This document shows, one piece after another, positions 24,972 to 33,848 of a DNA stretch of 64,000 bases. Numbering within the stretch: the stretch's first letter is position 1; every line of letters begins with the position of its first letter. The notes under the pieces were generated by a model. That model did no database searches. It saw nothing but the letters and a program-made list of their open reading frames with translations, and had not been told where the DNA came from. The stretch is taken from positions 5,704,001 to 5,768,000 of the forward strand of contig NZ_CP043046.1 in NCBI RefSeq assembly GCF_008119665.1. The letters are read 5' to 3'. The translations under genes and the position numbers were made by a program. The stretch comes from Pigmentiphaga aceris. GTDB taxonomy: Bacteria > Pseudomonadota > Gammaproteobacteria > Burkholderiales > Burkholderiaceae_B.

Positions 24972-26234
24972 TCAACGAAGACGACGAATATTTTCGTCAA
25001 TTCTGCCCTGGATATGGGACAAGGTATCCGGCCTGATTTGCCCCGGAAACCCGCGCTGGGCGGTTGTCTTGAACGTGCTGGCTACCCCGCAGATCTGGTC
25101 GATGATGTCGCCTGCAGCATGGCCTGACAAGCCTGCCTCTTGCTCCCCCAACTTGAGCAGGCTTCCACGGGAAATCTCCAATGCCTCACCCAGCACGTCC
25201 ATCTGGTGGTATCCCCCCGGCCCTTCGCAAAACGTCACGTCATAGGCTGGAGCCAATATCCAATCACCGGTCGCGGACATCAGATATGCAAAGTTCTTGG
25301 GGTGATCATCCCGGTTGTTGAACACAACGTTGAAAACGGCGCGTTGGAACGCCAGCGCGCGCTCTCGAACGTCGTTGGTACACAATTGCGTTGCACGCAG
25401 AAAATTGACGTAATCCAGCGTACCCGGCACGCGGAAATCTGCACCTGTGAACGCAGCGAGACTTTGCATCGGTACGCGCATGCCAGCCTGTCGATCAAAC
25501 CGTTTGGTGGCAAAGGCCGCATGCCCCCCAGGAAGCTCGAAGTAAGCCGTATCCGGCGTCGTGATCCCGCATGCACGTAGACATTCGGCATAGGCGGCTT
25601 CAATCGCACACACTTCAGCGTGCTCTCCCTGGCCCGGAAATTTGATCAGCCAAGCTTCCGAGTTCGGCGTCTCGACCGTGCTGAATTCATCACTGACTGC
25701 GTCTCGGTAAAGCAGTGCTTTGGGTCGGGCCCCGTGCGGAGAACCGCCAAGTTGCAGCAAACCAGCCAGGAATTCGCCTCCGGTGCCGTGCAGTACGTCC
25801 TGCACCTCTGCAGCAAGTTTGTGCAATGGAATGTCGTCTTGCAACCCGGCTGCGTCCGGGGCAGCAGGCGCAAAGGACAGCGCGCCCATGGCGCTGGCGC
25901 CAATGTAGGTAAGACGCTCCAACGGTCCAACCCGCGCAGGATTGATCTGCCGACGCTTGAAAAGCCGATCCATCAGCAACATTCCCCAGCCATCGGGCAA
26001 CGCATCGTAAACCGGACCAGGCAACCCGAGTTGATGTGCGGGAAAATCCTTGCGAAGCTTGGAGCCATGCAGCGGAAGCTGGTAGGCCGACAGTTCAAAC
26101 CCTTTGGCCAACGCTTCGTCGCTGTATTCGAAGACGATCAGCGGCCGACCAGTCAGCGCGGTCGATGACACCAGCGTGCCCCAACGCCAGTGCGCGCCCC
26201 AACCGTCATAGTAGACGTCGATCTGTCTAGACAT
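24972..26234 (-). CDS. hipA: HipA-family serine/threonine kinase toxin
   Basis: A 420-residue protein of the HipA persistence-toxin family, which phosphorylates a translation-linked target (glutamyl-tRNA synthetase in E. coli). The N-terminal domain includes FEYSDEALAKGFELSAYQLPL. Kinase features are GGSPHGARPKALL (nucleotide loop), WLIKFPG, the catalytic NNRDDHPKNF and the metal-binding LAPAYDVT. It runs in the usual HipBA order: its ATG overlaps the hipB stop by eight bases. An apparent extension upstream to 26363 overlaps hipB and is not real. There are no visible defects in the catalytic residues. Confidence 0.9.
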   Translation of the reverse strand: MSRQIDVYYDGWGAHWRWGTLVSSTALTGRPLIVFEYSDEALAKGFELSAYQLPLHGSKLRKDFPAHQLGLPGPVYDALPDGWGMLLMDRLFKRRQINPARVGPLERLTYIGASAMGALSFAPAAPDAAGLQDDIPLHKLAAEVQDVLHGTGGEFLAGLLQLGGSPHGARPKALLYRDAVSDEFSTVETPNSEAWLIKFPGQGEHAEVCAIEAAYAECLRACGITTPDTAYFELPGGHAAFATKRFDRQAGMRVPMQSLAAFTGADFRVPGTLDYVNFLRATQLCTNDVRERALAFQRAVFNVVFNNRDDHPKNFAYLMSATGDWILAPAYDVTFCEGPGGYHQMDVLGEALEISRGSLLKLGEQEAGLSGHAAGDIIDQICGVASTFKTTAQRGFPGQIRPDTLSHIQGRIDENIRRLR

Positions 26235-26541
26235 CGCTGGCCTTTCTCTTCGTGCGCCGGCGTGTTGCACTGTCCTCGTAGCGCAAGATGTCATCCAGGC
26301 TATCCAGCTGAGGCATGAAGAGTTGTTCCAATTCTTGCCGTCGTCCCAACACCATGGCGACACGAATCACGCTCTCGAATGTCGTGTTTCGACCCGCCTC
26401 CAGATTGGACAGCGTATTCACGCCGATGCCTGCGCGGCCGGCAACATCCGCTTGGGTCATCTGTCGAGCAAGTCGTTCTTTGCGAAGTCGCTCGCAAAGA
26501 AGCTTGACGAGTTCATCCGGCTTGGTGAAAAGTAAATCCAT
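26227..26541 (-). CDS. hipB: HipB-like Xre-family antitoxin
   Basis: A 104-residue protein with a helix-turn-helix at about 16-70 (RLARQMTQADVAGRAGIGVNTLSNLEAG). The C-terminal tail is rich in Arg and Lys (ATRRRTKRK). It is encoded directly before and overlaps hipA. HipB proteins neutralise HipA and repress their own operon. Three repeated GGACTTAA-like boxes upstream of its ATG are likely operators. Confidence 0.88.
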   Translation of the reverse strand: MDLLFTKPDELVKLLCERLRKERLARQMTQADVAGRAGIGVNTLSNLEAGRNTTFESVIRVAMVLGRRQELEQLFMPQLDSLDDILRYEDSATRRRTKRKASDV

Positions 26542-26548
26542 AATTTTG

Positions 26549-26600
26549 GGGCTTAAGTGCCTTTTCTGGACTTAATTCACCATATTTTGGACTTAAACAC
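26549..26600. promoter_or_regulatory. Three direct repeats, likely HipB operators
   Basis: GGGCTTAAGTGC (26549-26560), GGACTTAATTCAC (26568-26580) and GGACTTAAACAC (26589-26600) start 19 and 21 bases apart, about two helical turns. They lie 8-60 bases upstream of hipB. The arrangement fits cooperative autorepression by HipB or HipAB. Confidence 0.6.
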
Positions 26601-26605
26601 TGTTC

Positions 26606-26642
26606 GGATCAATGTCCGCAACATACTTGCGGACATTGATCC
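26606..26642 (-). terminator. Long hairpin after the FAD/Fe-S dehydrogenase gene
   Basis: Perfect 15-base arms GGATCAATGTCCGCA and TGCGGACATTGATCC surround a seven-base loop. It lies 15 bases beyond the stop at 26658 on the minus strand. A T-run is lacking, but position and strength suggest transcription termination, insulating hipBA. Confidence 0.6.
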
Positions 26643-26657
26643 AGGTGCCGACACGAA

Positions 26658-29600
26658 TCAAACCAACACGCGCTCGATCCCGCCTTCGTTGGCGCGCTTA
26701 ACGTAGCTTTCCATCCACGTATCGCCCAGCAGGTGCTTGGCGATTTCCACCACGATGTAGTCGGCATCCACCGAGGCGTCGTCGTTGTAGCGCTTCAAGC
26801 CCTGCATGCACGACGGGCACGACGTCAGGATCTTCACGTCACCCGTGAAGCCATCGGCGCGCAGCTTTTCCGCACCCTTGGTGATCTCGATTTCCTTGCG
26901 GAAACGAATCTGCGTGGAAATGTCGGGGCGCGATACCGCCAGCGTGCCCGACTCACCGCAGCAACGCTCGCTCTTTTCCACTTCCGGGCCGACTAGTGCG
27001 CGCACCGTCTTCATCGGCTCCTGCAGCTTCATCGGCGTGTGGCAGGGGTCGTGGTACATGTAGCGCGTACCCGTCACACCTTCCAGCTTCACGCCCTTTT
27101 CCAGCAGGTATTCGTGAATGTCGATCAGGCGGCAGCCGGGGAAGATCTTGTCGAATTCATAACCCGCCAGCTGGTCATAACAGGTGCCACAGCTGACCAC
27201 CACCGTCTTGATGTCCAGATAGTTCAGCGTGTTGGCCATGCGGTGGAACAGCACACGGTTATCCGTGATGATCTTCTCGGCCTTGTCTTCCATGCCATTG
27301 CCGCGCTGCGGATACCCACAGCACAGGTAACCCGGCGGCAGCACCGTCTGCACACCCACGTGCCACAGCATGGCCTGGGTGGCCAAGCCTACCTGCGAGA
27401 ACAGGCGCTCTGATCCGCAACCCGGGAAGTAGAACACCGCTTCCGACTCGGCCGACGTTGCCTTCGGATCACGAATGATCGGCACGTACTTGTTGTCTTC
27501 GATGTCCAGCAACTTGCGCGCGGTCTGCTTGGGCAGGCTGCCGGGCATCTTCTTGTTCACGAAGTGCACGACCTGCTCGCGGATCGGCGCTTTGCCCACG
27601 GTAGCCGGCGGCAGTGCGGTCTGCTTCTTCGCAAACTTGCCCAGCATGTCGTGCGCGAAGCGTTGCGCCTTGTAGCCGACTTCCACCATCGCGGTACGCG
27701 TGGCGTTGATGGTGCGCGGGTCCTTGGCGTTCAGGAAGAACATCGCGGCCGAGGTACCCGGATTGAAGGACTTCTTGCCCATGCGGCGCAGCAAGGCGCG
27801 CATGTTCATCGACACGTCGCCGAAGTCGATATCCACCGGACAGGGCGTGGCGCATTTGTGGCAGACCGTACAGTGGTCGGCCACGTCTTCGAATTCTTCC
27901 CAATGCTTGATGCTGATGCCGCGACGCGTCTGCTCCTCGTACAGGAAGGCTTCCACCAGCAAGGACGTTGCCAGAATCTTGTTGCGCGGCGAGTAAAGCA
28001 AGTTGGCTCGCGGCACGTGGGTGGCACAGACCGGCTTGCACTTGCCGCAACGCAGGCAGTCCTTCACCGCATGCGAAATCGCACCGATGTCGCTCTGCTG
28101 CATGATCAGCGACTCATGGCCCATCAGTCCGAAGCTGGGCGTATAGGCATGACGCAGGTCACCGCCCGGCATCAGCTTGCCGGCATTGAAGCGGTTCTCC
28201 GGATCGACGCGGCGCTTGTAGTCCTGGAAGGGCTTCAGTTCGGCGTCGGTCAGGAATTCATACTTGGTGATGCCAATGCCGTGCTCACCCGAGATCACGC
28301 CATTCAAATCACGCGCAATCTGCATGATGCGCACGACGGCCTCGTTGGCCTCTTGCAGCATCTCGTAGTCGTCGGAATTGACCGGGATGTTGGTGTGCAC
28401 ATTGCCATCACCCGCATGCATGTGCAGCGCCACGAACACACGGCCCTTCAACACCTTGTCGTGGATGGCCTGCGCCTCTTCCACCACACAGGCCAGCGCC
28501 GCACCCGCAAACAAGCGTTGCAGATGCGCGCGGATTTCCGTGCGCCAGGAAATGCGAATGGTGCGGTCCTGCATCACGTCAAACAGACGTGCGTCGGGCT
28601 GGATCATCAGGCGCTGGCGCAAGGCCGGCAGCAAGGCATCCAGGCCGTGCAGTTCAATCGACGACAGTGCCTCGGCAAGCGGCAGGTCCAGATGTTCCAG
28701 CATCCAGCGCCAGCGTGCGCCAACCTGGCTCAGCAGCTCCAGCGCCTGTGCACCGCGATCACCCAACAGTTCTTCACGCGACAGGCGCGCGCCGTCACCG
28801 TCGTCGCTCTTGCCGACCGGCAGTTCGCCGTCGAAGAAGGCCTGCAGCTTTTCGACCAGCTTCAGCTTGTTGACGGTGGACAGCTCGATGTTGATGCGTT
28901 CGATATGGTCGGTGTATTCGCCCATGCGATTGAGCGGGATCACCACATCTTCATTGATCTTGAAGGCGTTGGTGTGGCGCGCAATCGCCGCCGTGCGCGA
29001 GCGATCCAGCCAGAACTTCTTGCGGGCCTCGGCGCTGACCGCCGTGAAGCCTTCACCGTGGCGCGTGTTGGCCAGGCGCACGACTTCGCTGGCGGCAACC
29101 GCCACCGCGTTTTCGTCGTCACCCACGATGTCACCGATCAGCACCATCTTGGGCAGCACACCGCGCTTGCTCTTGGTGGCATAGCCCACCGCGCGCAGAT
29201 ACCGCTCGTCCAAGTGTTCCAGGCCCGCCAGGGTCGCGCCGCGTGCACGACCTTCGCCGTCCAGGTACGCCTTGACCTCGACAATCGACGGGATGGCGTC
29301 GCGCGCCTGCCCGAAGAACTCCATACAGACCGTGCGTGTGTGCTTGGGCATGCGGTGCAGAATCCAGCGCGCCGACGTGATCAACCCGTCGGTACCTTCC
29401 TTCTGCACGCCTGGCAAACCGGCCAGGAACTTGTCGGTCACGTCCTTGCCCAGCCCTTCCTTGCGGAAACGCTTGCCTTCGATCTGCAGAGTTTCGCTGC
29501 GCAGCAGCGCAACGCCTGGGGCTTGCTTGCCGTCGAACCACTTCAGTTCGAAGCGCGCCATCTCCACGTCGTGGATCTTGCCCAGGTTGTGATCCAGACG

Positions 29601-30590
29601 CGTGACTTCCAGCCAGTCGCCCTGCGGATCGACCATGCGCCACCAGGCCAGATTGTCCAGCGCGGTGCCCCACAGCACGGCCTTCTTGCCGCCGGCGTTC
29701 ACGGCAACGTTGCCGCCCACACAGGACGCTTCCGCAGAAGTCGGGTCAACCGCGAACACAAAACCGGCTTTCTCGGCCGCATCGGACACGCGCTTGGTGA
29801 CCACGCCAGCGCCGGTGAAGATCGACGCGCTGACCTCGGTCAAGCCCGGCAACACGGTCTGTTCGACCGCGCCGATGGTTTCCAGCTTCTCGGTGTTGAT
29901 GACCACCGACTTCCAGGTCAGCGGAATCGCGCCGCCCGTATAGCCCGTGCCGCCCCCACGCGGAATGATGGTGAGGCCCAACTCAATACAGGAACGGACC
30001 AGCGCGGCCATTTCCTCTTCGTGGTCCGGCGTCAGCACCACGAAGGGATATTCCACGCGCCAGTCGGTTGCGTCGGTCACGTGCGATACGCGCGACAAGC
30101 CATCGAACTTGATGTTGTCGGCAGCCGTGATGCGGCCCAGCAGCTTGCGCGTCTGCTTGCGCAAGTCGTAGGTGGATGCGAATTCGCGCTCAAACGCAGA
30201 CACCGCGCCACGTGCCAGTTCCAGCAGGCTGGCTACCTTGCCGTCGCGCAGCGTGTCGCTGGCGTCACGGCGACGCTCGACTTCGCGCAGGCGGTGGTTC
30301 AGCGCTTCCACCAGCTGGGCGCGGCGCTTCGGGTTGTCCAGCAGGTCATCCTGCAAGTACGGATTGCGCCGCACCACCCAGATATCACCCAGCACTTCGT
30401 ACAACATACGCGCCGATCGGCCGGTACGGCGCTCGGATCGCAACTCGTCCAGCATCGACCAGGCGTCGGGCCCAAGCAGGCGCAACACGATCTCGCGGTC
30501 GGAGAACGAGGTGTAGTTGTAGGGGATTTCGCGCAGGCGGGAAGCCGCTTGCGGGGGGATAAATGCAGTAGGAAGCAGCGGCGCGTTCAT
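26658..30590 (-). CDS. Giant FAD/4Fe-4S dehydrogenase of the D-lactate/D-2-hydroxyacid type
   Basis: A 1310-residue fusion. An N-terminal extension (about 1-170, probably DUF3683) precedes a PCMH-type FAD-binding domain ([30 protein letters not shown]) and an FAD-linked oxidase C-terminal domain ([29 protein letters not shown]). A ferredoxin domain with two 4Fe-4S clusters follows ([11 protein letters not shown] and [14 protein letters not shown]). Two CCG cysteine-rich modules close the protein (FPGCGSE ... [13 protein letters not shown] ... CCGESG). E. coli YdiJ has the same core in about 1018 residues. It likely oxidises D-lactate or D-2-hydroxyglutarate and passes electrons to the respiratory chain from the inner membrane face; the exact substrate is uncertain. 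It is monocistronic. Confidence 0.85.
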   Translation of the reverse strand: MNAPLLPTAFIPPQAASRLREIPYNYTSFSDREIVLRLLGPDAWSMLDELRSERRTGRSARMLYEVLGDIWVVRRNPYLQDDLLDNPKRRAQLVEALNHRLREVERRRDASDTLRDGKVASLLELARGAVSAFEREFASTYDLRKQTRKLLGRITAADNIKFDGLSRVSHVTDATDWRVEYPFVVLTPDHEEEMAALVRSCIELGLTIIPRGGGTGYTGGAIPLTWKSVVINTEKLETIGAVEQTVLPGLTEVSASIFTGAGVVTKRVSDAAEKAGFVFAVDPTSAEASCVGGNVAVNAGGKKAVLWGTALDNLAWWRMVDPQGDWLEVTRLDHNLGKIHDVEMARFELKWFDGKQAPGVALLRSETLQIEGKRFRKEGLGKDVTDKFLAGLPGVQKEGTDGLITSARWILHRMPKHTRTVCMEFFGQARDAIPSIVEVKAYLDGEGRARGATLAGLEHLDERYLRAVGYATKSKRGVLPKMVLIGDIVGDDENAVAVAASEVVRLANTRHGEGFTAVSAEARKKFWLDRSRTAAIARHTNAFKINEDVVIPLNRMGEYTDHIERINIELSTVNKLKLVEKLQAFFDGELPVGKSDDGDGARLSREELLGDRGAQALELLSQVGARWRWMLEHLDLPLAEALSSIELHGLDALLPALRQRLMIQPDARLFDVMQDRTIRISWRTEIRAHLQRLFAGAALACVVEEAQAIHDKVLKGRVFVALHMHAGDGNVHTNIPVNSDDYEMLQEANEAVVRIMQIARDLNGVISGEHGIGITKYEFLTDAELKPFQDYKRRVDPENRFNAGKLMPGGDLRHAYTPSFGLMGHESLIMQQSDIGAISHAVKDCLRCGKCKPVCATHVPRANLLYSPRNKILATSLLVEAFLYEEQTRRGISIKHWEEFEDVADHCTVCHKCATPCPVDIDFGDVSMNMRALLRRMGKKSFNPGTSAAMFFLNAKDPRTINATRTAMVEVGYKAQRFAHDMLGKFAKKQTALPPATVGKAPIREQVVHFVNKKMPGSLPKQTARKLLDIEDNKYVPIIRDPKATSAESEAVFYFPGCGSERLFSQVGLATQAMLWHVGVQTVLPPGYLCCGYPQRGNGMEDKAEKIITDNRVLFHRMANTLNYLDIKTVVVSCGTCYDQLAGYEFDKIFPGCRLIDIHEYLLEKGVKLEGVTGTRYMYHDPCHTPMKLQEPMKTVRALVGPEVEKSERCCGESGTLAVSRPDISTQIRFRKEIEITKGAEKLRADGFTGDVKILTSCPSCMQGLKRYNDDASVDADYIVVEIAKHLLGDTWMESYVKRANEGGIERVLV

Positions 30591-30727
30591 GTCTGGGACC
30601 TTCGCTCAGGGCGGACATTCTAGCTGGCGGATGCTGAAACGCGGGTAAACCCGGCGGGATCACGTCGGCAGCGTTGCACCATGAACCACACTTAAGTGCA
30701 TTTGACGCATCCAATCACATTACCAAC

Positions 30728-30755
30728 TTTACGAACTTAACGAAAAGCATATAAT
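30728..30755 (+). promoter_or_regulatory. Sigma-70-like promoter of the toxin-antitoxin island
   Basis: TTTACG (30728-30733) and TATAAT (30750-30755) are separated by 16 bases, 30 bases before the ATG at 30785. The palindrome CACTTAAGTG just upstream (near 30689-30698) could be an operator. Confidence 0.6.
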
Positions 30756-30784
30756 TCACTTCAGACTTTAAAAACGGACCCGCC

Positions 30785-31054
30785 ATGAATACGCAGGCCT
30801 TGAGATCAGTACCCATCAGTATCGAGGAGGAGATGCGTCGCTCCTACCTCGATTACGCCTTGGAAGTACTTCGTGGTTGCAGCATTTTTAGCGATTGTGA
30901 GCCGCAGGCTATCAGTCCGGAACCCAAGGGACCCGCAAGCTCGAAAGCGAGGGATCGTTCTCGGTATCCAATAAAAACGCGTGCATGGCAGCTACGCTCA
31001 CAGCATCGACAATTCTTTGGCGCTTCTAAGGTTGACGCGCGAAATGCGCCTTGA
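30785..31054 (+). pseudogene. Truncated gyrA 5'-end fragment or GyrA-like mini-protein
   Basis: An 89-codon frame. Residues 9-28 (SVPISIEEEMRRSYLDYALE) closely match the N-terminal arm of DNA gyrase subunit A, which in relatives reads PxSxEEEMRxSYLDYAMSV. After this the similarity stops, and the remaining 55 residues look like non-coding sequence (Ser/Arg/Lys-rich, with no domain). It has a good promoter and precedes the antitoxin gene by 12 bases. It may be a broken remnant of gyrA moved with the island, or a leader peptide. I cannot decide, but the gyrase match is clear. Confidence 0.55.
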
Positions 31055-31066
31055 GAGCAGACAGCG

Positions 31067-31531
31067 ATGAGTACACAAATCCTCTCTCAAACCATGTTTC
31101 GTGACACATTCGATTCCCGCGGCGATAGCGATCCATACGCATCCCCGCAGCAATCTGCAGCCTTACTCAAACAAGGGGCCGAGTACCGAAGACAGCGAAT
31201 TGATGCTGCCGACATGTTGACCAGCGACCAAGCCGCAGCACTCGCAGGCGTCAGTCGTGTCAGCATTCATGCCTGGGCGAAAGTTGGACGTTGCATTGGT
31301 ATTGCGCACATCCGCCGCGGGCTCAAATTGCCGCGATGGCAATTTGAGCCTGAAGTGTGGGATTGGATTGCGCAAGTCGCCAAGGCACTACATACCCAGG
31401 ACGGTTGGCGTCTACTCAGCTTTTTCGAGACACCGCTTAATGCGCTCGACGGTAAGACACCTCGTCAAGCGCTAGAGCAGGGCACGGCAGGAGATCGAAT
31501 TGTGGCGCTCGCGACAGCTGATGCTCACTAA
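31067..31531 (+). CDS. Xre/MbcA/ParS-type antitoxin of a RES toxin pair
   Basis: A 154-residue protein. Residues about 50-75 form a helix-turn-helix (LTSDQAAALAGVSRVSIHAWAK). The C-terminal part (about 100-150) matches the toxin-binding domain of MbcA/ParS antitoxins: DGWRLLSFFETPLNALDGKTPRQALEQG. The next gene, five bases downstream, encodes a RES toxin. Antitoxins of this family bind the RES active site and repress the operon. Confidence 0.85.
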   Translation: MSTQILSQTMFRDTFDSRGDSDPYASPQQSAALLKQGAEYRRQRIDAADMLTSDQAAALAGVSRVSIHAWAKVGRCIGIAHIRRGLKLPRWQFEPEVWDWIAQVAKALHTQDGWRLLSFFETPLNALDGKTPRQALEQGTAGDRIVALATADAH

Positions 31532-31536
31532 CCTTT

Positions 31537-32127
31537 ATGCACTTCCTTCCGCAGGAAACACCCATAGTCGAACTGCCCGCAGGTGCGACGTGGTTTCGTG
31601 TTCAACGAATCAAAGCGATCTCGGGCAGCGTCCGAAAACGCGGCTTCATTCTCCCGCCGGCGGGTATATTGGCGGCGCGTTTCGACCTCCCGGACGGCAT
31701 TACTGCCTATTTGGCCGACAGTGAACCGACGGCGCTGTATGAAACGGTCTTCCGGCGCGAAGCCACGTCCTGCACACTACTGCAGCTGACAGAGCGCCAG
31801 CTTGTAGTATTCACAAATGCTAAAGCGTTAAGGCTCGCTGACCTCCGTGGGCAGGAAGAGAAATATCCCGCTCTGCATTCACTAAGATATCCGGTCACGC
31901 AAGACCTCGCGAGACGCTACCGCGTCTCTGCCCTGGACGGCATTCTGTTTACCTCTGCGCAGCATGCAACGCACCGCTGCATTTGCATATTTGAAAGCGG
32001 TATAGCGAAGATGCGACGTGGTGCCCAGATCCCGTTGGTTCAACCGGGCACGACTCGACTGCATCGCCACGTTTTAGATGCCGCTTATCGCTCCCAAGTA
32101 CCCATTGTCGACACCGGCGACATTTGA
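31537..32127 (+). CDS. RES-domain NAD+-degrading toxin
   Basis: A 196-residue RES-family protein. RES toxins (MbcT-like) degrade NAD+ in a fold related to ADP-ribosyl transferases. The conserved Arg is in WFRVQR or ARFDLPDG. The catalytic Glu is in YLADSEPTALYETVF, and the later Ser-containing SALDGILFTSAQ element fits the Arg-Glu-Ser signature. It is coupled to the antitoxin gene five bases upstream. The gene is intact. It ends three bases before a decayed arsC-like fragment. Confidence 0.85.
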   Translation: MHFLPQETPIVELPAGATWFRVQRIKAISGSVRKRGFILPPAGILAARFDLPDGITAYLADSEPTALYETVFRREATSCTLLQLTERQLVVFTNAKALRLADLRGQEEKYPALHSLRYPVTQDLARRYRVSALDGILFTSAQHATHRCICIFESGIAKMRRGAQIPLVQPGTTRLHRHVLDAAYRSQVPIVDTGDI

Positions 32128-32130
32128 GCT

Positions 32131-32300
32131 TCAGGCAAACCACGGCGCTCAGATCGCTTTCTTACAGCAAATCCCACACTGACTCGCCGCCTGCCCGCAC
32201 CAGCATGGGTATTCGGCGATCAGCACGGCCCAAGCACCAGCGTCTGCTGCCTGCTTGCAGTCTTCCGCCAAGCCCACACCAAGTAGTCGAATTGTGCGCG
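32131..32300 (-). pseudogene. Decayed copy of the 3' end of the arsC/Spx-like gene
   Basis: The minus strand here encodes fragments such as GLAEDCKQAADAGAWAVLIAEYP and LVRAGGE. They match GLAEDRKQPADAAAWTALIAEYP and LVRAGGE of the intact gene at 32664-33020. A deletion and frame changes break it, and a stop lies at 32131-32133 in the homologous place. At DNA level TCAGGCAAACCACGGC (32131) mirrors TCAAGCAAACCACGGC (32664). The two copies are direct repeats flanking the HigA-like gene, evidence of insertion or tandem duplication. Confidence 0.8.
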
Positions 32301-32615
32301 CTACGCCGACGTTGGCGAAGTTGGGAGCGCTTCCACGGCGAGACGCAAGCCCATAGCCCGCAGAATCGCCGCCAAGCTGCTGAGACCAGGATTGCCCTGC
32401 GGCGACAAGGTGCGATACAGCTGTGTGGGATTTAGTTGCGCTTGCTCGGCGACCGCCTGGACACCGCCGAACGCCTCGGTCATGTGACGCAAGGCGATCA
32501 GCAGTTCCGCTTGGTCGCCGTCGGCCAGAATGCTGTTGAGCACCTCGAGCGCAAAGGCCGGATCGCCGCGATACAGCTCGGCTAGCGCCTCTTCATGAGA
32601 TCTGCTTTTCATCAT
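32301..32615 (-). CDS. HigA-like addiction-module antidote without a visible toxin
   Basis: A 104-residue protein. The helix-turn-helix core is GGVQAVAEQAQLNPTQLYRTLSPQGNPGLSSLAAILRAMGLRL, the pattern of HigA-type 'addiction module antidote' proteins. They normally pair with a RelE/HigB mRNA interferase. No such gene lies on either side: 5' is the arsC-like gene, and 3' is a decayed arsC fragment. The start ATG 32615 follows TAGGGCGG; ATG 32612 is also possible. An 8-base inverted repeat overlapping the promoter indicates autoregulation. It may be an orphan antitoxin left after toxin loss. Confidence 0.75.
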   Translation of the reverse strand: MMKSRSHEEALAELYRGDPAFALEVLNSILADGDQAELLIALRHMTEAFGGVQAVAEQAQLNPTQLYRTLSPQGNPGLSSLAAILRAMGLRLAVEALPTSPTSA

Positions 32616-32626
32616 CCGCCCTAGCA

Positions 32627-32648
32627 AAATTCGTTTATAGACGAATTT
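32627..32648. promoter_or_regulatory. Inverted-repeat operator over the -10 of the HigA-like gene
   Basis: The arms AAATTCGT and ACGAATTT surround TTATAG. On the minus strand this places a TATAAA-like -10 between the arms, 12 bases before the ATG. It is typical of antitoxin autorepression. Confidence 0.65.
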
Positions 32649-32663
32649 GCGTAGATCGGTTTA

Positions 32664-33020
32664 TCAAGCAAACCACGGCCCCCACACCGCCTCCTTGAAC
32701 CCCACACTCACCTCGCCCCCTGCCCGAACCAGCACCGGGCGGCGCACCAACGCGGGGTATTCAGCAATCAACGCCGTCCACGCCGCCGCATCTGCCGGCT
32801 GCTTGCGGTCTTCCGCCAGGCCACGCCAGGTGGTCGAAGCGCGATTCACCAGTTTCTCCCAGCCTCCTACTTCATCCGCCCAGGCACGCAAGGTGTCGGC
32901 AGGCACCGGGTGATCGCGATAGTCGATGAATTCATGTGCCACGCCTGCGCTGTCCAGCCAGGCGCGCGCCTTCTTGCAGGTGTCGCAGTTTTTCAGCCCG
33001 TAGACCTTTACGTCCGCCAT
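32664..33020 (-). CDS. ArsC/Spx/YffB-family thioredoxin-like protein
   Basis: A 118-residue protein of the arsenate-reductase-like family. The N-terminus VKVYGLKNCDTCKKARAWLD carries the C-x-x-C site. YDYR-type and later RRPVLV elements match YffB/Spx proteins. YffB-type members are small glutathione-dependent reductases of uncertain substrate; they usually lack true arsenate resistance function. ATG 33020 follows AAGGAGTG, an ideal ribosome binding site. Its 3' end is duplicated as a decayed copy at 32131-32300. Confidence 0.85.
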   Translation of the reverse strand: MADVKVYGLKNCDTCKKARAWLDSAGVAHEFIDYRDHPVPADTLRAWADEVGGWEKLVNRASTTWRGLAEDRKQPADAAAWTALIAEYPALVRRPVLVRAGGEVSVGFKEAVWGPWFA

Positions 33021-33241
33021 CAACCCACTCCTTGAATCAGATATTGAAGCCATGTCCGATCAGGCCTGATCAGCGGCTTTCACACGTCAGGACCATTGCC
33101 CGATGGCACAGTCTTTGCATTGAACCACCCCGTGTTAGAGAAACCGTTGCCGATTGAACCGGAGTGGTGCATCGACCGTGATTTTCCCTGAAAACCCCAT
33201 CAAGGTTTCCCCGCAAAGACGGGTAGGTCCGCTTGTCCTGT

Positions 33242-33260
33242 TAGTTGAAAAACGCAACTA
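33242..33260. promoter_or_regulatory. MarR-type inverted repeat before the regulator gene
   Basis: TAGTTG and CAACTA flank AAAAACG, 18 bases before the ATG at 33278. Sites with AGTTG/CAACT arms are typical for MarR regulators of aromatic and amide catabolism in Burkholderiales. The remainder of the gap 33021-33241 shows nothing else. Confidence 0.5.
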
Positions 33261-33277
33261 TTGAAAAGTGAACCTAC

Positions 33278-33781
33278 ATGGTGCGTGACCGCATGGAATT
33301 GAACGGAGGGGCTCGGGACGTTGCAATCAACTACGTCACGTTCCGACTGGATGTGCTGACAGCGATTGCCAAGCACGATGCATCGCTGGTCTACGAGCGC
33401 GAGTGCAGCGTCAGTCTGAAGGACTTGCGCGTGCTGCGGTTCGTTGCGCTGGAACCTGGGTTGGCACAGGGACGACTCGCCAATCTCTGCTATCTGGAAA
33501 AGACCTCGACGTCGAAGATGGTGACGGCGCTGGTCAAGCGGGGTTTGCTGCGACGCAAGATCGGAACGGAAGATGCGCGTCAGGTGCGGCTGCATCTGAC
33601 CGCACATGGCAAGCGTGTCGTGGATCGCTGCGAGGTGCTCGGCCGTGAGATCGAAGGCAAGATGATGTCGGTACTGAGCGAACAGGAACGCTGCGTGTTC
33701 GAACAGTGCGTGGAACGGATAACGGCCGGTCTGCTGTTGCAGCGCGAGCGTGCTGCCAGCGGAACGGAAGACCAGGATTGA
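33278..33781 (+). CDS. MarR-family regulator of the peptide/amide cluster
   Basis: A 167-residue winged helix-turn-helix protein. The DNA-binding region is LAQGRLANLCYLEKTSTSKMVTALVKRGLLRRK, with the wing DARQVRLHLTAHGKR. ATG 33278 is used; ATG 33293 is also possible. It lies directly before the ABC binding-protein gene on the same strand. It probably controls itself through the TAGTTG/CAACTA repeat and the downstream catabolic genes. Confidence 0.85.
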   Translation: MVRDRMELNGGARDVAINYVTFRLDVLTAIAKHDASLVYERECSVSLKDLRVLRFVALEPGLAQGRLANLCYLEKTSTSKMVTALVKRGLLRRKIGTEDARQVRLHLTAHGKRVVDRCEVLGREIEGKMMSVLSEQERCVFEQCVERITAGLLLQRERAASGTEDQD

Positions 33782-33848
33782 TTCAGTTCTTCGGCGTGCC
33801 GCAGCCCTTGCGAAGCGCCGCGTGCCCCCACCCAGGAGAAGTCGCCTA

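Noticed and set aside
26235..26363. Extension of hipA upstream to 26363
   Set aside because: It overlaps hipB in another frame and has no HipA similarity; the ATG at 26234 fits the family.
27564..30623. A 1019-codon open frame on the plus strand
   Set aside because: It is exactly antisense to the FAD/Fe-S dehydrogenase, rich in His, Arg and Gln as expected from high-GC antisense, and has no domain. It is a shadow frame.
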